Source: JASEGV01 sp947085405
GTDB lineage: Bacteria; Bacteroidota; Ignavibacteria; UBA10030; BY39
Length of the DNA stretch: 64,000 bases
Reading direction: 5' to 3'
NCBI GenBank assembly: GCA_947085405.1
Contig: CAMTWO010000002.1
Span: 1 to 64,000, forward strand
The position numbers and the translations under genes are program-made. This document shows, piece by piece, positions 17,541 through 25,600 of this stretch. How positions within the stretch are numbered: position 1 is the stretch's first letter; the number at the start of each line of letters is the position of its first letter. The notes below the pieces were generated by a model, which was not told where the DNA came from, ran no database searches, and worked only from the letters and a program-made list of their open reading frames with translations.

Positions 17541-17648
17541 AAACCGTTAAAACGGTTTTGAAAATTAACATTTTTCTCATTAACCCACGACTTAAGTCGT
17601 GGGTTAATGCCCCTAACGGTGATATTTTTAACTGTTTCAACAGTTTTC
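17541..17648. mobile_element. Hairpin cluster, likely relic of an IS200-type element
   Basis: This gene-free stretch holds several perfect short palindromes: AAACCGTTAAAACGGTTT (17541-17558), a 26-bp perfect palindrome with arms TAACCCACGACTT (17581-17606), and AACTGTTTCAACAGTT near 17629-17644. Palindromes of this kind, with similar sequence (ACCCAGTCGT...ACGACTGGGGT), flank the dead Y1 transposase at 33.8 kb, so this is probably a non-autonomous or decayed copy. No transposase remains here. The rest of 17480-17785 shows nothing recognisable. Confidence 0.45.
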
Positions 17649-17785
17649 TATTTTTGATTTTCTTACAAATTCATTTGTTCATAAACTAAACAATCAATAA
17701 AGGTAACGGATTGATAGATATTGAGTTAGTTGTTCTATTTTCTAATGGCAATCATTAGAAATTTTTTCCAATGAACAATTTGGGT

Positions 17786-18016
17786 TTATTTCTTAACAAA
17801 ACATCGAGCGTGTTTATTGTTGTAACGTTCAAACAACTTACAATAAATTGCAGTTTCACGATGGCAGGCGCCCGATAAGCAGGTATCTGTAAATGAAGCA
17901 TATAGGCAATAAACATCGCAGTACAAAGGTAAATTTTGGTGATTAGGATTGTTGAGTTGGGGATTTGATATTTTCCTTTTTGTCAAATGTCTTTTGATGG
18001 TTGTTTTGTTCTTCAT
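17786..18016 (-). CDS. Small cysteine-containing hypothetical protein
   Basis: This 76-residue frame lies on the strand opposite to its neighbours, in the gap between rsmE and the sodium transporter. The N-terminal third is basic and Asn-rich. The C-terminal half has a distinctive pattern: YCDVYCLYASF, then CLSGACHRETAIYCKLFERY, then a final Cys (HARCF), six cysteines and a His that could bind a metal ion. That spacing is unlikely by chance in AT-rich non-coding DNA, but I recognise no family. There is no clear ribosome binding site, so it may be a real small zinc-binding protein or a chance frame. Confidence 0.4.
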   Translation of the reverse strand: MKNKTTIKRHLTKRKISNPQLNNPNHQNLPLYCDVYCLYASFTDTCLSGACHRETAIYCKLFERYNNKHARCFVKK

Positions 18017-18053
18017 AATTTATGATAATTTAAATAATTTATATGAAATTTGC

Positions 18054-18084
18054 TTGATTATCATACATCTTTTCCTTATAATTT
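18054..18084 (+). promoter_or_regulatory. Possible promoter of the sodium-dependent transporter
   Basis: TTG at 18054-18056 and TATAATTT at 18077-18084 are separated by 20 bases, matching the general TTG / TAnnTTTG pattern, 32 bp upstream of the transporter start. The surrounding DNA is AT-rich, so the match could be accidental. Confidence 0.3.
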
Positions 18085-18116
18085 CAGTTGATACAAATAA
18101 TATAGAAATCTAAATA

Positions 18117-19454
18117 ATGATAGAAGAACAACGTTCGCAGTGGGGTTCAAAACTTGGATTCATCCTAGCCGCTTCTGGCTCGGCAATCGGACTCGGTAAC
18201 ATCTGGCGTTTTCCTTATATGACTGGTGAAAACGGAGGCGCTGCATTCGTCCTCGTTTATCTAATTTGCGTAATTGTTATCGGAATTCCTGTCTTAATTG
18301 CTGAACTTACATTAGGCAGATACACTCAGCGCAATCCCGTCGGAGCTATCAAAAAAATTATTCCCAAAGGTTGGTGGAAATTTGTTGGTTACCTCGGTGT
18401 AATTGCCGGTACTGTAATTCTCTCCTACTATTCAGTGGTTGCCGGTTGGACTGTTGGTTACATAGTAAAAACCGCACTCCATCAAACAGGAAGTTTCTCG
18501 GATTTTATCTCGGATCCGTTAAGTGAAGTCGGTTACTTCATTGTATTTTTATCTCTCACAATGTTTGTAGTTTTAGGTGGAGTAAGAGGTGGTATCGAAC
18601 GTTGGTCAAAAATTTTGATGCCTTTGCTTTTCTTGATTTTATTGGGGCTGATTCTTTTTTCAATAACTTTACCGGGTGCCGAGGCAGGAATCAAATTTTA
18701 TCTCAATCCTGATTTCAGTAAAATCACAGGCAAAACAATTTTAGCAGCATTAGGACAGGCTTTCTTTTCATTAAGCTTGGGTATGGGTGCAATGATTACT
18801 TATGGAAGCTACATCAACAAAAATACAAATTTAATTACGTCGGCTACAACGGTTGCATTATCGGATTCGCTGATTGCTATTATGGCAGGTTTGGTAATTT
18901 TTCCGGCTCTGTTCGCTGCCGGTATGAGCCCGGCACAAGGTCCCGGTTTAGTGTTCAATGTTCTCCCTCAAATTTTTAGTCAGATGCCCGCAGGAACAAT
19001 TGTTGGTGTTTTCTTTTTCATATTGTTGGCAATCGCTGCCTTAACTTCATCAATCTCGCTTCTCGAAGTCGGCGTTGCCTGGGCGGTTGATGAATTAAAA
19101 ATTACACGGATGAAAGCGACATTAGCTTTAGGATTTGCTGCTTTTATTATTGGTATTCCTTCGGCGATGTCGCAGGGCTACAGTTCTTTTTTCAGTAATT
19201 TACATCTATTAGGTAAAACCGGATTTTTAGATATTGTCGATTTTCTTTTCGGAAGTTTCGCACTTACATTCGGCGGATTAATTCTTTCTATCTTCATCGG
19301 TTGGAAATGGGGTTCGGCAAAAGCATCCGATGAAATAATGTACGGCTTGGATAAAAACTACAAGCCAGTACTAAAAATCTGGAGTTTCTTAATTCGCTTT
19401 GTTTGTCCGGTTGTAATTTTCTTTGTGTTGTTGAATATATTTGAAATATTTTAA
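18117..19454 (+). CDS. Sodium-dependent transporter, NSS/SNF family
   Basis: This is a 445-residue integral membrane protein of the neurotransmitter:sodium symporter family. The first helix carries the diagnostic AASGSAIGLGNIWRFPYM, whose unwound segment binds Na+ and substrate in LeuT-type proteins. About eleven to twelve hydrophobic helices follow. Bacterial members usually import amino acids such as tryptophan, leucine or tyrosine; the substrate cannot be read here. It is followed by a cluster of GC-rich palindromes and then by a second Na+-coupled amino-acid transporter, but the two need not be one operon. Confidence 0.92.
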   Translation: MIEEQRSQWGSKLGFILAASGSAIGLGNIWRFPYMTGENGGAAFVLVYLICVIVIGIPVLIAELTLGRYTQRNPVGAIKKIIPKGWWKFVGYLGVIAGTVILSYYSVVAGWTVGYIVKTALHQTGSFSDFISDPLSEVGYFIVFLSLTMFVVLGGVRGGIERWSKILMPLLFLILLGLILFSITLPGAEAGIKFYLNPDFSKITGKTILAALGQAFFSLSLGMGAMITYGSYINKNTNLITSATTVALSDSLIAIMAGLVIFPALFAAGMSPAQGPGLVFNVLPQIFSQMPAGTIVGVFFFILLAIAALTSSISLLEVGVAWAVDELKITRMKATLALGFAAFIIGIPSAMSQGYSSFFSNLHLLGKTGFLDIVDFLFGSFALTFGGLILSIFIGWKWGSAKASDEIMYGLDKNYKPVLKIWSFLIRFVCPVVIFFVLLNIFEIF

Positions 19455-19595
19455 TCCGCCAAAGGCGGACGAGGGTTAAACTCGCCTGCCGGTCGGGCAG
19501 GTTCCCGCCTGTTGAGGCGAATAAAATAAAATTTGTTAACAGATACTTCGCTGCCCCGCCTGCCAAAGTCCGCTAAGTCGGACGGCGGGCAGGTT
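19455..19595. repeat. Cluster of GC-rich palindromic repeats between two transporters
   Basis: Several short palindromes lie in this 190-bp gap: TCCGCCAAAGGCGGA (19455-19469), CCTGCCGGTCGGGCAGG (19485-19501), CGCCTGTTGAGGCG (19506-19519), and CCGCCTGCC (19556-19564) with GGCGGGCAGG (19584-19593) around GTCCG/CGGAC. These are the same family as the repeat inside the methylase gene. The first sits directly after the stop codon and may act as a transcription terminator or mRNA stabiliser. Confidence 0.65.
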
Positions 19596-19644
19596 GCGGC
19601 GAGGAGATTCATTTATAATTTTTTCTTAATGAAGGAATAACATA

Positions 19645-21036
19645 ATGGAAGAACTCTATTCGCAACTGGTTCAGTCGGTTGACCAATTCGCATCGTGGAT
19701 CTGGTCGTATATGGTTTACGTACTTTTTGCCGTTGGTGCTTGGTTAACATTCAAAACAGGTTTTGTACAATTCCGCCGGCTTGGTGATGCCGCCAAATTA
19801 GTCTTCCGTGGATTTATGCGTAAAACTGATACTACAAAACTCGAGGGAGATGTTTCGCCGTTCGCTGCACTCTCAACAGCCCTCGCAGCGACTGTCGGAA
19901 ATGGAAACATAGGCGGTGTAGCTACTGCTCTTTTCTGGGGCGGACCCGGTGCCATATTCTGGATGTGGGTGTGCGGATTTATCGGTATGGCTACAAAATA
20001 TGCCGAAGCACTATTAGGCGTTTACTACCGCGAAAAATACCCGGATGGCACAATCGCAGGCGGTCCGATGTATTACATTAAAAACGGTTTGAAAAATAAA
20101 TCGGTAGCAGTTTACCTCGCCGCTGCATTTGCAGTTTGCGGAGTCTTTGCTGCTTTATTTGGTACCGGAAATATGATGCAGGCAAATCAGATGGCACTCG
20201 CTTTTCACAGCCAATTCGGAATTCCAAAAGTTGTTTCTGGTATCGTAATTACAATCTTGGTTGCACTTGTAATTATTGGCGGTATCAAACGAATTGCTAT
20301 GGTTGCTGAACGGCTTGTTCCAACTATGATTATTGTTTACTTCATATTTGGTTTTGTGGTAATCGTTGAACATTATGCCGAAATTCCAAATGTATTTATG
20401 TTAATATTTCAATATGCATTTACCCCTTCAGCCGCAGTAGGTGGATTTTTAGGTGCAACGGTTAGTCAGGCAATTCAGTTTGGATTTCGGAGAGGATTAC
20501 TCTCGAACGAAGCCGGACTCGGCAGCGCACCGATTGCACACGCCGCAGCCCAAACTCCTTCACCCGTTCATCAAGGTTTAATCGGTTCTATGGAAGTTTT
20601 TATCGATACAATTGTAGTTTGCACACTCACAGCTATAATAAATTTATCTACAGGAATGTGGCAAAGTGGTTTATCGGGGACTGCAATGACTGCGGCATCG
20701 TTTTCAGAAGGCATACCATATATAGGTGGGTTCGTTGTTGCTTTGTCGTCTTTTCTTTTTGGTTACACAACTTTAATCGGTTGGTGTTATTACGGCGAGC
20801 AATGTCTGAAATATTTGTTTGGAATAAAAGTAACGTACGCTTATAGAATCGTTTATATAATATTAATGTTCATCGGTTCGATTGCATCTATCGAATTAGT
20901 ATTTTTTGTTGGCGACATTGCCAACGCATTTATGGCTTTACCAAATTTAATTGCTCTTGCTTTGTTAGGTGGAACAGTTGGTGCTTTGACTAAAGAGTTT
21001 TTTAAAAAATATCCGAAGATTGAGGAGTTTAGATGA
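19645..21036 (+). CDS. Sodium:alanine symporter, AGCS family
   Basis: This 463-residue membrane transporter belongs to the alanine or glycine:cation symporter family. The signature region reads AATVGNGNIGGVATALFWGG (residues about 81-100), followed by GPGAIFWMW and, later, FRRGLLSNEAGLGSAPIAHAAAQT, all conserved in the AGCS family. It imports alanine or glycine with Na+. A ribosome binding site (AAGGAA) precedes the ATG. It is downstream of another Na+-coupled transporter, which suggests amino acids are a significant nutrient, though this is inference. Confidence 0.93.
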   Translation: MEELYSQLVQSVDQFASWIWSYMVYVLFAVGAWLTFKTGFVQFRRLGDAAKLVFRGFMRKTDTTKLEGDVSPFAALSTALAATVGNGNIGGVATALFWGGPGAIFWMWVCGFIGMATKYAEALLGVYYREKYPDGTIAGGPMYYIKNGLKNKSVAVYLAAAFAVCGVFAALFGTGNMMQANQMALAFHSQFGIPKVVSGIVITILVALVIIGGIKRIAMVAERLVPTMIIVYFIFGFVVIVEHYAEIPNVFMLIFQYAFTPSAAVGGFLGATVSQAIQFGFRRGLLSNEAGLGSAPIAHAAAQTPSPVHQGLIGSMEVFIDTIVVCTLTAIINLSTGMWQSGLSGTAMTAASFSEGIPYIGGFVVALSSFLFGYTTLIGWCYYGEQCLKYLFGIKVTYAYRIVYIILMFIGSIASIELVFFVGDIANAFMALPNLIALALLGGTVGALTKEFFKKYPKIEEFR

Positions 21037-21175
21037 TTGGAACATTGAATCATTGGATCATTGAAACATTGAAGCATTGAGCAAATGAATCAATGAACAA
21101 ATGAACAAATGTCACGAAGTGACCCCTTCGGGGGATAAATGAGTAAATGGACAAATGAATAAATTAAAAGGGGTT
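21037..21175. repeat. Low-complexity repeats upstream of the four-helix-bundle gene
   Basis: The stretch consists of degenerate 7-8-base units such as ATTGAATC, ATTGAAAC, AATGAATC and AATGAACA, with an embedded hairpin GTCACGAAGTGAC (21111-21123) followed by CCCCTTCGGGG. A similar run follows the gene (21545-21640), and a shorter one lies at 6012-6040. Confidence 0.75.
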
Positions 21176-21182
21176 TTAAGCT

Positions 21183-21545
21183 ATGTATAAATGTGAAGAG
21201 TTAAAAGCACGGACGAAGAGATTTGCAATCGAAATAATAAAATTGTTTCGTAAATTACCAAAGACAGATGACTCGCGGATTATAGGAAAACAAGTTTTAA
21301 AGTCAGCAACATCGGTAGCGGCAAATTACCGATCTGCTTGCCGGGCTCGTTCAAAAGCAGAATTTATTTCAAAAATTGGAATTGTCGTTGAGGAAATTGA
21401 CGAAACCGTGTTTTGGTTAGAGATAATTTTTGAGACCGATATATACAAATCAGACCCAATAGAAAAACTTTTAAAAGAAGCTAATGAATTGTTAGCGATT
21501 TTTGCAGCATCGCAATACACGGCAAAATCAAAAGGAAATAGATAA
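21183..21545 (+). CDS. Four-helix-bundle protein, 23S rRNA intervening-sequence (IVP) family
   Basis: This 120-residue all-helical protein has the family pattern: an N-terminal LKARTKRFAIEIIKLFRKLP, a central IGKQVLKSATSVAANYRSACRA, and EFISKIGIVVEEIDETVFWLE toward the C-terminus. The family was first found in intervening sequences inserted in 23S rRNA genes and occurs widely as a stand-alone gene. Its function is unknown. Low-complexity direct repeats flank the gene on both sides (21037-21175 and 21545-21640). That, and its occurrence as a solitary gene between unrelated neighbours, suggest it moves as a small cassette. No transposase is nearby. Confidence 0.88.
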   Translation: MYKCEELKARTKRFAIEIIKLFRKLPKTDDSRIIGKQVLKSATSVAANYRSACRARSKAEFISKIGIVVEEIDETVFWLEIIFETDIYKSDPIEKLLKEANELLAIFAASQYTAKSKGNR

Positions 21546-21665
21546 TTGATTCATCGGTTCATTGGATCATTGAATCAATGATAAATGAACAAATGAATAA
21601 ATGAGTCAATGGATAAATGAATAAATTGTGCCGAAGGCTCATCCGCCTTTGGCGGAGAACAAATG
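21545..21665. repeat. Low-complexity repeats downstream of the four-helix-bundle gene
   Basis: Degenerate units (ATTGATTC, ATTGGATC, AATGAACA, AATGAATA) mirror the run before the gene. At 21640-21657 there is a GC-rich palindrome, ATCCGCCTTTGGCGGA, of the dispersed type. The nitrilase gene starts 11 bp after this stretch. Confidence 0.7.
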
Positions 21666-21675
21666 AAAAAATCTT

Positions 21676-22467
21676 ATGAAACTTGCTCTCATACAAACTA
21701 ATCCGACTTTCGGTGAAGTTCAGAAAAATATTGATGATGCGGTTAATTTAATGAACAGCGCTGTAGCCGACTTTTTCGTCCTACCTGAACTTTTTAATAC
21801 CGGTTATAATTTCACTTCCAAAGAAGAACTCGCACAATTAGCCGAACCTATCGAGGGTCTCACTTTTTCAGTTCTTGCAAGTTTAGCACATCAAAAACAA
21901 TGTTACATAGTTTACGGTTTTGCCGAAGCCGATAACGATATTTTTTTTAATTCCTCTGCATTAATAGGGCCAAACGGATTGATTGGTATTTACAGGAAGG
22001 TTCATTTGTATTACCGGGAAAACATATTTTTTAAACGAGGCGATTTAGGATTTCCAGTATTCGATACCGCGTTTGGGAAAGTAGGGATGATGATATGTTA
22101 CGACTGGTTTTTCCCGGAAGCGATGCGAACACTCGCACTTAAAGGAGCTCAACTGATTGCACATCCATCAAACTTGGTTCTCCCCCACTGTCCTGATGCT
22201 ATGGTAACCCGATGTTTAGAAAACAAAGTCTTTTCTGCGACAGCGAATAGAATTGGAACTGAAGACAGAGGCGGTCACAAATTATCTTTCATCGGAAAAA
22301 GCGAGATTGTTTCACCAAAAGGCGAAATCCTAACACGACTTTCTTCGAATGAAGCCGGAATTTCTGTTGTGGAAATTAATTTAGCAGATGCGTTAGATAA
22401 GCGATTGAATGAATTTAATGATGCGTTTGGGGATAGAGATGAAGATGCGTATAATTATGGATTTTAA
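21676..22467 (+). CDS. Carbon-nitrogen hydrolase (nitrilase superfamily)
   Basis: This 263-residue amidohydrolase has the complete Glu-Lys-Cys triad: Glu38 in VLPELFNTGY, Lys108 in YRKVHLYY and Cys141 in MICYDWFFPE. The length is normal. The family hydrolyses amides or nitriles such as omega-amides of 2-oxo acids, N-carbamoyl compounds or deaminated glutathione; the substrate is not evident. A second, truncated copy of its 3' half lies 8 kb downstream (30180-30642), on the far side of two large secreted-protein genes. Of roughly twenty base differences counted by eye over some 400 bp, nearly all are silent. Confidence 0.9.
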   Translation: MKLALIQTNPTFGEVQKNIDDAVNLMNSAVADFFVLPELFNTGYNFTSKEELAQLAEPIEGLTFSVLASLAHQKQCYIVYGFAEADNDIFFNSSALIGPNGLIGIYRKVHLYYRENIFFKRGDLGFPVFDTAFGKVGMMICYDWFFPEAMRTLALKGAQLIAHPSNLVLPHCPDAMVTRCLENKVFSATANRIGTEDRGGHKLSFIGKSEIVSPKGEILTRLSSNEAGISVVEINLADALDKRLNEFNDAFGDRDEDAYNYGF

Positions 22468-22558
22468 GATTTTACTTTTTTTGGAAGAAGGCAAAAAGAG
22501 AAGACAGATTTACACACATCTACCAAACGATACTCTTTTCAAAATAGATGTTAAAAGG

Positions 22559-22590
22559 TTTGACATTCTACACAACATGTCTTATATTTA
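22559..22590 (+). promoter_or_regulatory. Promoter of the first beta-helix/cohesin gene pair
   Basis: TTTGACA (22559-22565) and TATATTTA (22583-22590) make a good match both to the sigma-70 pattern (TTGACA, 17 bp, TATATT) and to the Bacteroidota TTTG / TAnnTTTG pattern (20 bp). It lies 59 bp before the ATG, and an AAGGAG ribosome binding site follows. Confidence 0.55.
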
Positions 22591-22649
22591 ACAAGGTCTT
22601 TTTCTGATATAGTTTGTCAACCATATACTAACCAAAAGGAGAATGAGTT

Positions 22650-25600
22650 ATGAAAACATTTAAAATTTTCTTTGTTTTAATTCTTTTAATTGTATTTTCA
22701 TCCTATGAAAATACATTATTTTCACAAACGTATGTTTCAGGTACAATTTATTCTAACACTACCTGGGATAAGTTCGGAAGTCCTTATATAGTAACGGGGA
22801 ATGTTACTGTAAATCCTGGAATAGTTCTCACTATAGATTCTAGTGTTATTGTTCGATTTCAGAGTGGTCAGGGACTTTATGTGAAAGGTACATTGAATGC
22901 TCGTCATGGACTCTTTACATCAGCAAAAGATACCGTGGGAGGAAATCCAACAAAAGGCGACTGGAATTTTGTTCAGGTCGGAGATTATTATAACAGCGGC
23001 TCGATAACATTAGATACTTGCCAGATAAGATATGGAGGAGTCTCTTATCCCTCTGACAATGGGAGTATCTATGTGTATTCGGGTTCGGCTATTTTAAGAT
23101 CGTGTGATATTTCAGCTTCACAAAATTATGGTATGATGCTTACAGGGTCGGCAAACGTATCTCTATTCAATAGTAATATCACATCATGCGATTGGCCCAT
23201 TACGTATGTTGGAGCGGGTTCACTGGTGCTCAACGGTTCCAACACGTTCATCGGAAATACACACAATGGAATTTACATGCGATTTTCTGAGTTTAGCGAT
23301 ACATTCACTTTGGATACAGCAATGGCTCCTACTGTGATTCCCTATGTTTTTATTGGAGACTTCTTCGTTCGTCCGGGTGCAGGACTAGAAATTGCACACG
23401 GAAATGCGGTGAAGTTCAGTAATTATGCGAATCTTAACGTAGAAGGAACTTTAATCGCTAAAGACGTCACCTTCACAGCATACACTGATGATAATATAGG
23501 TGGAGATACAAACGGCGATGGCACTGCTACAGCGCCCACATCGAGTTACTGGGGCGGCGTTGTCTTCCGTGATCTGAGTAATGATGCAAGCTGTGTCATG
23601 AGTCGCTGCAAAATCACGTTTGCAGGAGCGGGAAACACTGGCGGTGTCTCGATGGACAATGCAAGCCCGACCGTTGACAGTTGTGAGATGGCCAATAATT
23701 ATTATGGAGCGATGATGCAGGGTGTCTCAAATCCTGTCTTCTCGAATAACGTCATCGGCTCAAGCCAGGTTGTTCCCATTGCGATGTCGTTTGCGGCGAA
23801 TCCGGTGTTCATCAATAACTCCTTTTCATTTTCCGATAATCAGTACGATGCAATAGGATTGCTGGGAGGAAATCTTGCGGCAAACTCCTATCTTCCTATC
23901 CGCTCTGTCACATTTATTCCCAATGTCACCTATCTGATGCTGGAAGACGTTACCGTCCCGCAAGGAATCACCTTGACAATCCAAAAAGGAATAGTCATTA
24001 AATCGCGAATCGATATCTATTATATTCGTCCACGGATTGTGGTGCAAGGGAAACTCGTCGCTGTTGGAACCCCGGATAGTTTGATTACGTTCACATCTGC
24101 GCGGGATGACAGTTATGGAAATCCTGACGACACGAACAAAGATGGTACACAAACGTCACCGGTCGTTGGCGATTGGGGAGGGATCGTGTTTGAAGGCACG
24201 AGCGACACCAGTTCCATTATCAGCTATTGTAGATTGAAGTACGGCAGCTTACCGAGCACATACTACAATACCCGCTACATTTCTGGCGGAGAGATCACAA
24301 CCGTAAACGCCAGTCCGACGATTTCGAACTGCGAGATCAAAGACGTTAACTACGGCGTCTATGCGTTTCAAGCGTCAAACCCAAAAATCTGGAACAACGC
24401 CATCATCAATACACAGTACACACCAATCGCAATGTCGGTTTCCGCGAATCCTTCCTTTATCGGCAACACGTTCACAAATACAAAATGGACGGCGCTTGGT
24501 CTCATTGGAGAAGAACTTGGGTTGAGTGGAACGATTAAACAGCGCACCGTTGCCGGCATTTCCAATATCACCTATTTGTTGCTTCACGACTTGACGATCA
24601 ATTCAGGAACGAACGTGACGGTTGATCCGGGGGTCGTCATTAAAGCCAACCAAGCAGGAATTTTTGTGAATGGCGGCTTCCACGCCAAAGGAACAATTGC
24701 TGGCGGACAAATCATTTTTACTTCGATTAAAGATGACAATGTCGGGCGTCCGCAGGATACGAACGGCGACGGCAACGGCACTTCGCCACAACCAGGAGAC
24801 TGGAAAGCGATTCGTTTCCAAGCGACAAGCGATGATGCTTTTTGCTTGATCGATAGTTGCGCGATCAAGTTTGGTGGATCTGATTCGTATGATCCCCTGT
24901 GGAATTATGTAAGCTGGGGCGGGGTGACTTTTACCGATGCGAGTGGGACCCTTTCCAACACACTCGTCAGCGATTCGTACAATTACGGCGTGCGGTGTGA
25001 CGGAGGTTCCAATCCACTTATCACGGGAGTTGAATTGAAAAACTGTCGCTTAGACCCGCTGGCGATGTCATTGAAGTCGAATCCGACATTTACAAACATC
25101 ACGTTCACATCAAACGGCAGCAAAGGAATTAGAATTGTTGAAGGAACGTTGTCTTCCAACGCTACTCTTGCCAAGCGAGACGTTGCCGGCATTACCAACA
25201 TCGCCTACATTGTGGAGAAGTTGACAATTAGTTCAAACGCCGTTCTGACGATCTATCCCGGTGTCGTCATTAAATTTCTTTATTTTAATTATATTCCATA
25301 TTACTATGTCCGTGACCAGAGCATCGTTGTTAACGGTGCATTAGTTGCTGATGGTACGGCAACGCAAAAAATAATATTTACCTCGCTCAAAGATGATTCA
25401 AACGGCGGCGATACAAATAACGACGGCAACAATAGTACACCGACGCGTGGTGATTGGTGGAGCATCGAGTTTCGCAATTCCGGCAGTGATTCCCTCAACT
25501 CTCTAAAGAATTGCGAAGTTCGGTATGGGGCCAATGGAGGCGGGAGTTATTATTACTATAACCCAGACGGAGCGGGAGCGGTCCGTGTATTTGATGCGCG

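Noticed and set aside
18117..21036. Two transporters as one operon
   Set aside because: They are separated by 190 bp full of palindromes that look like a terminator region.
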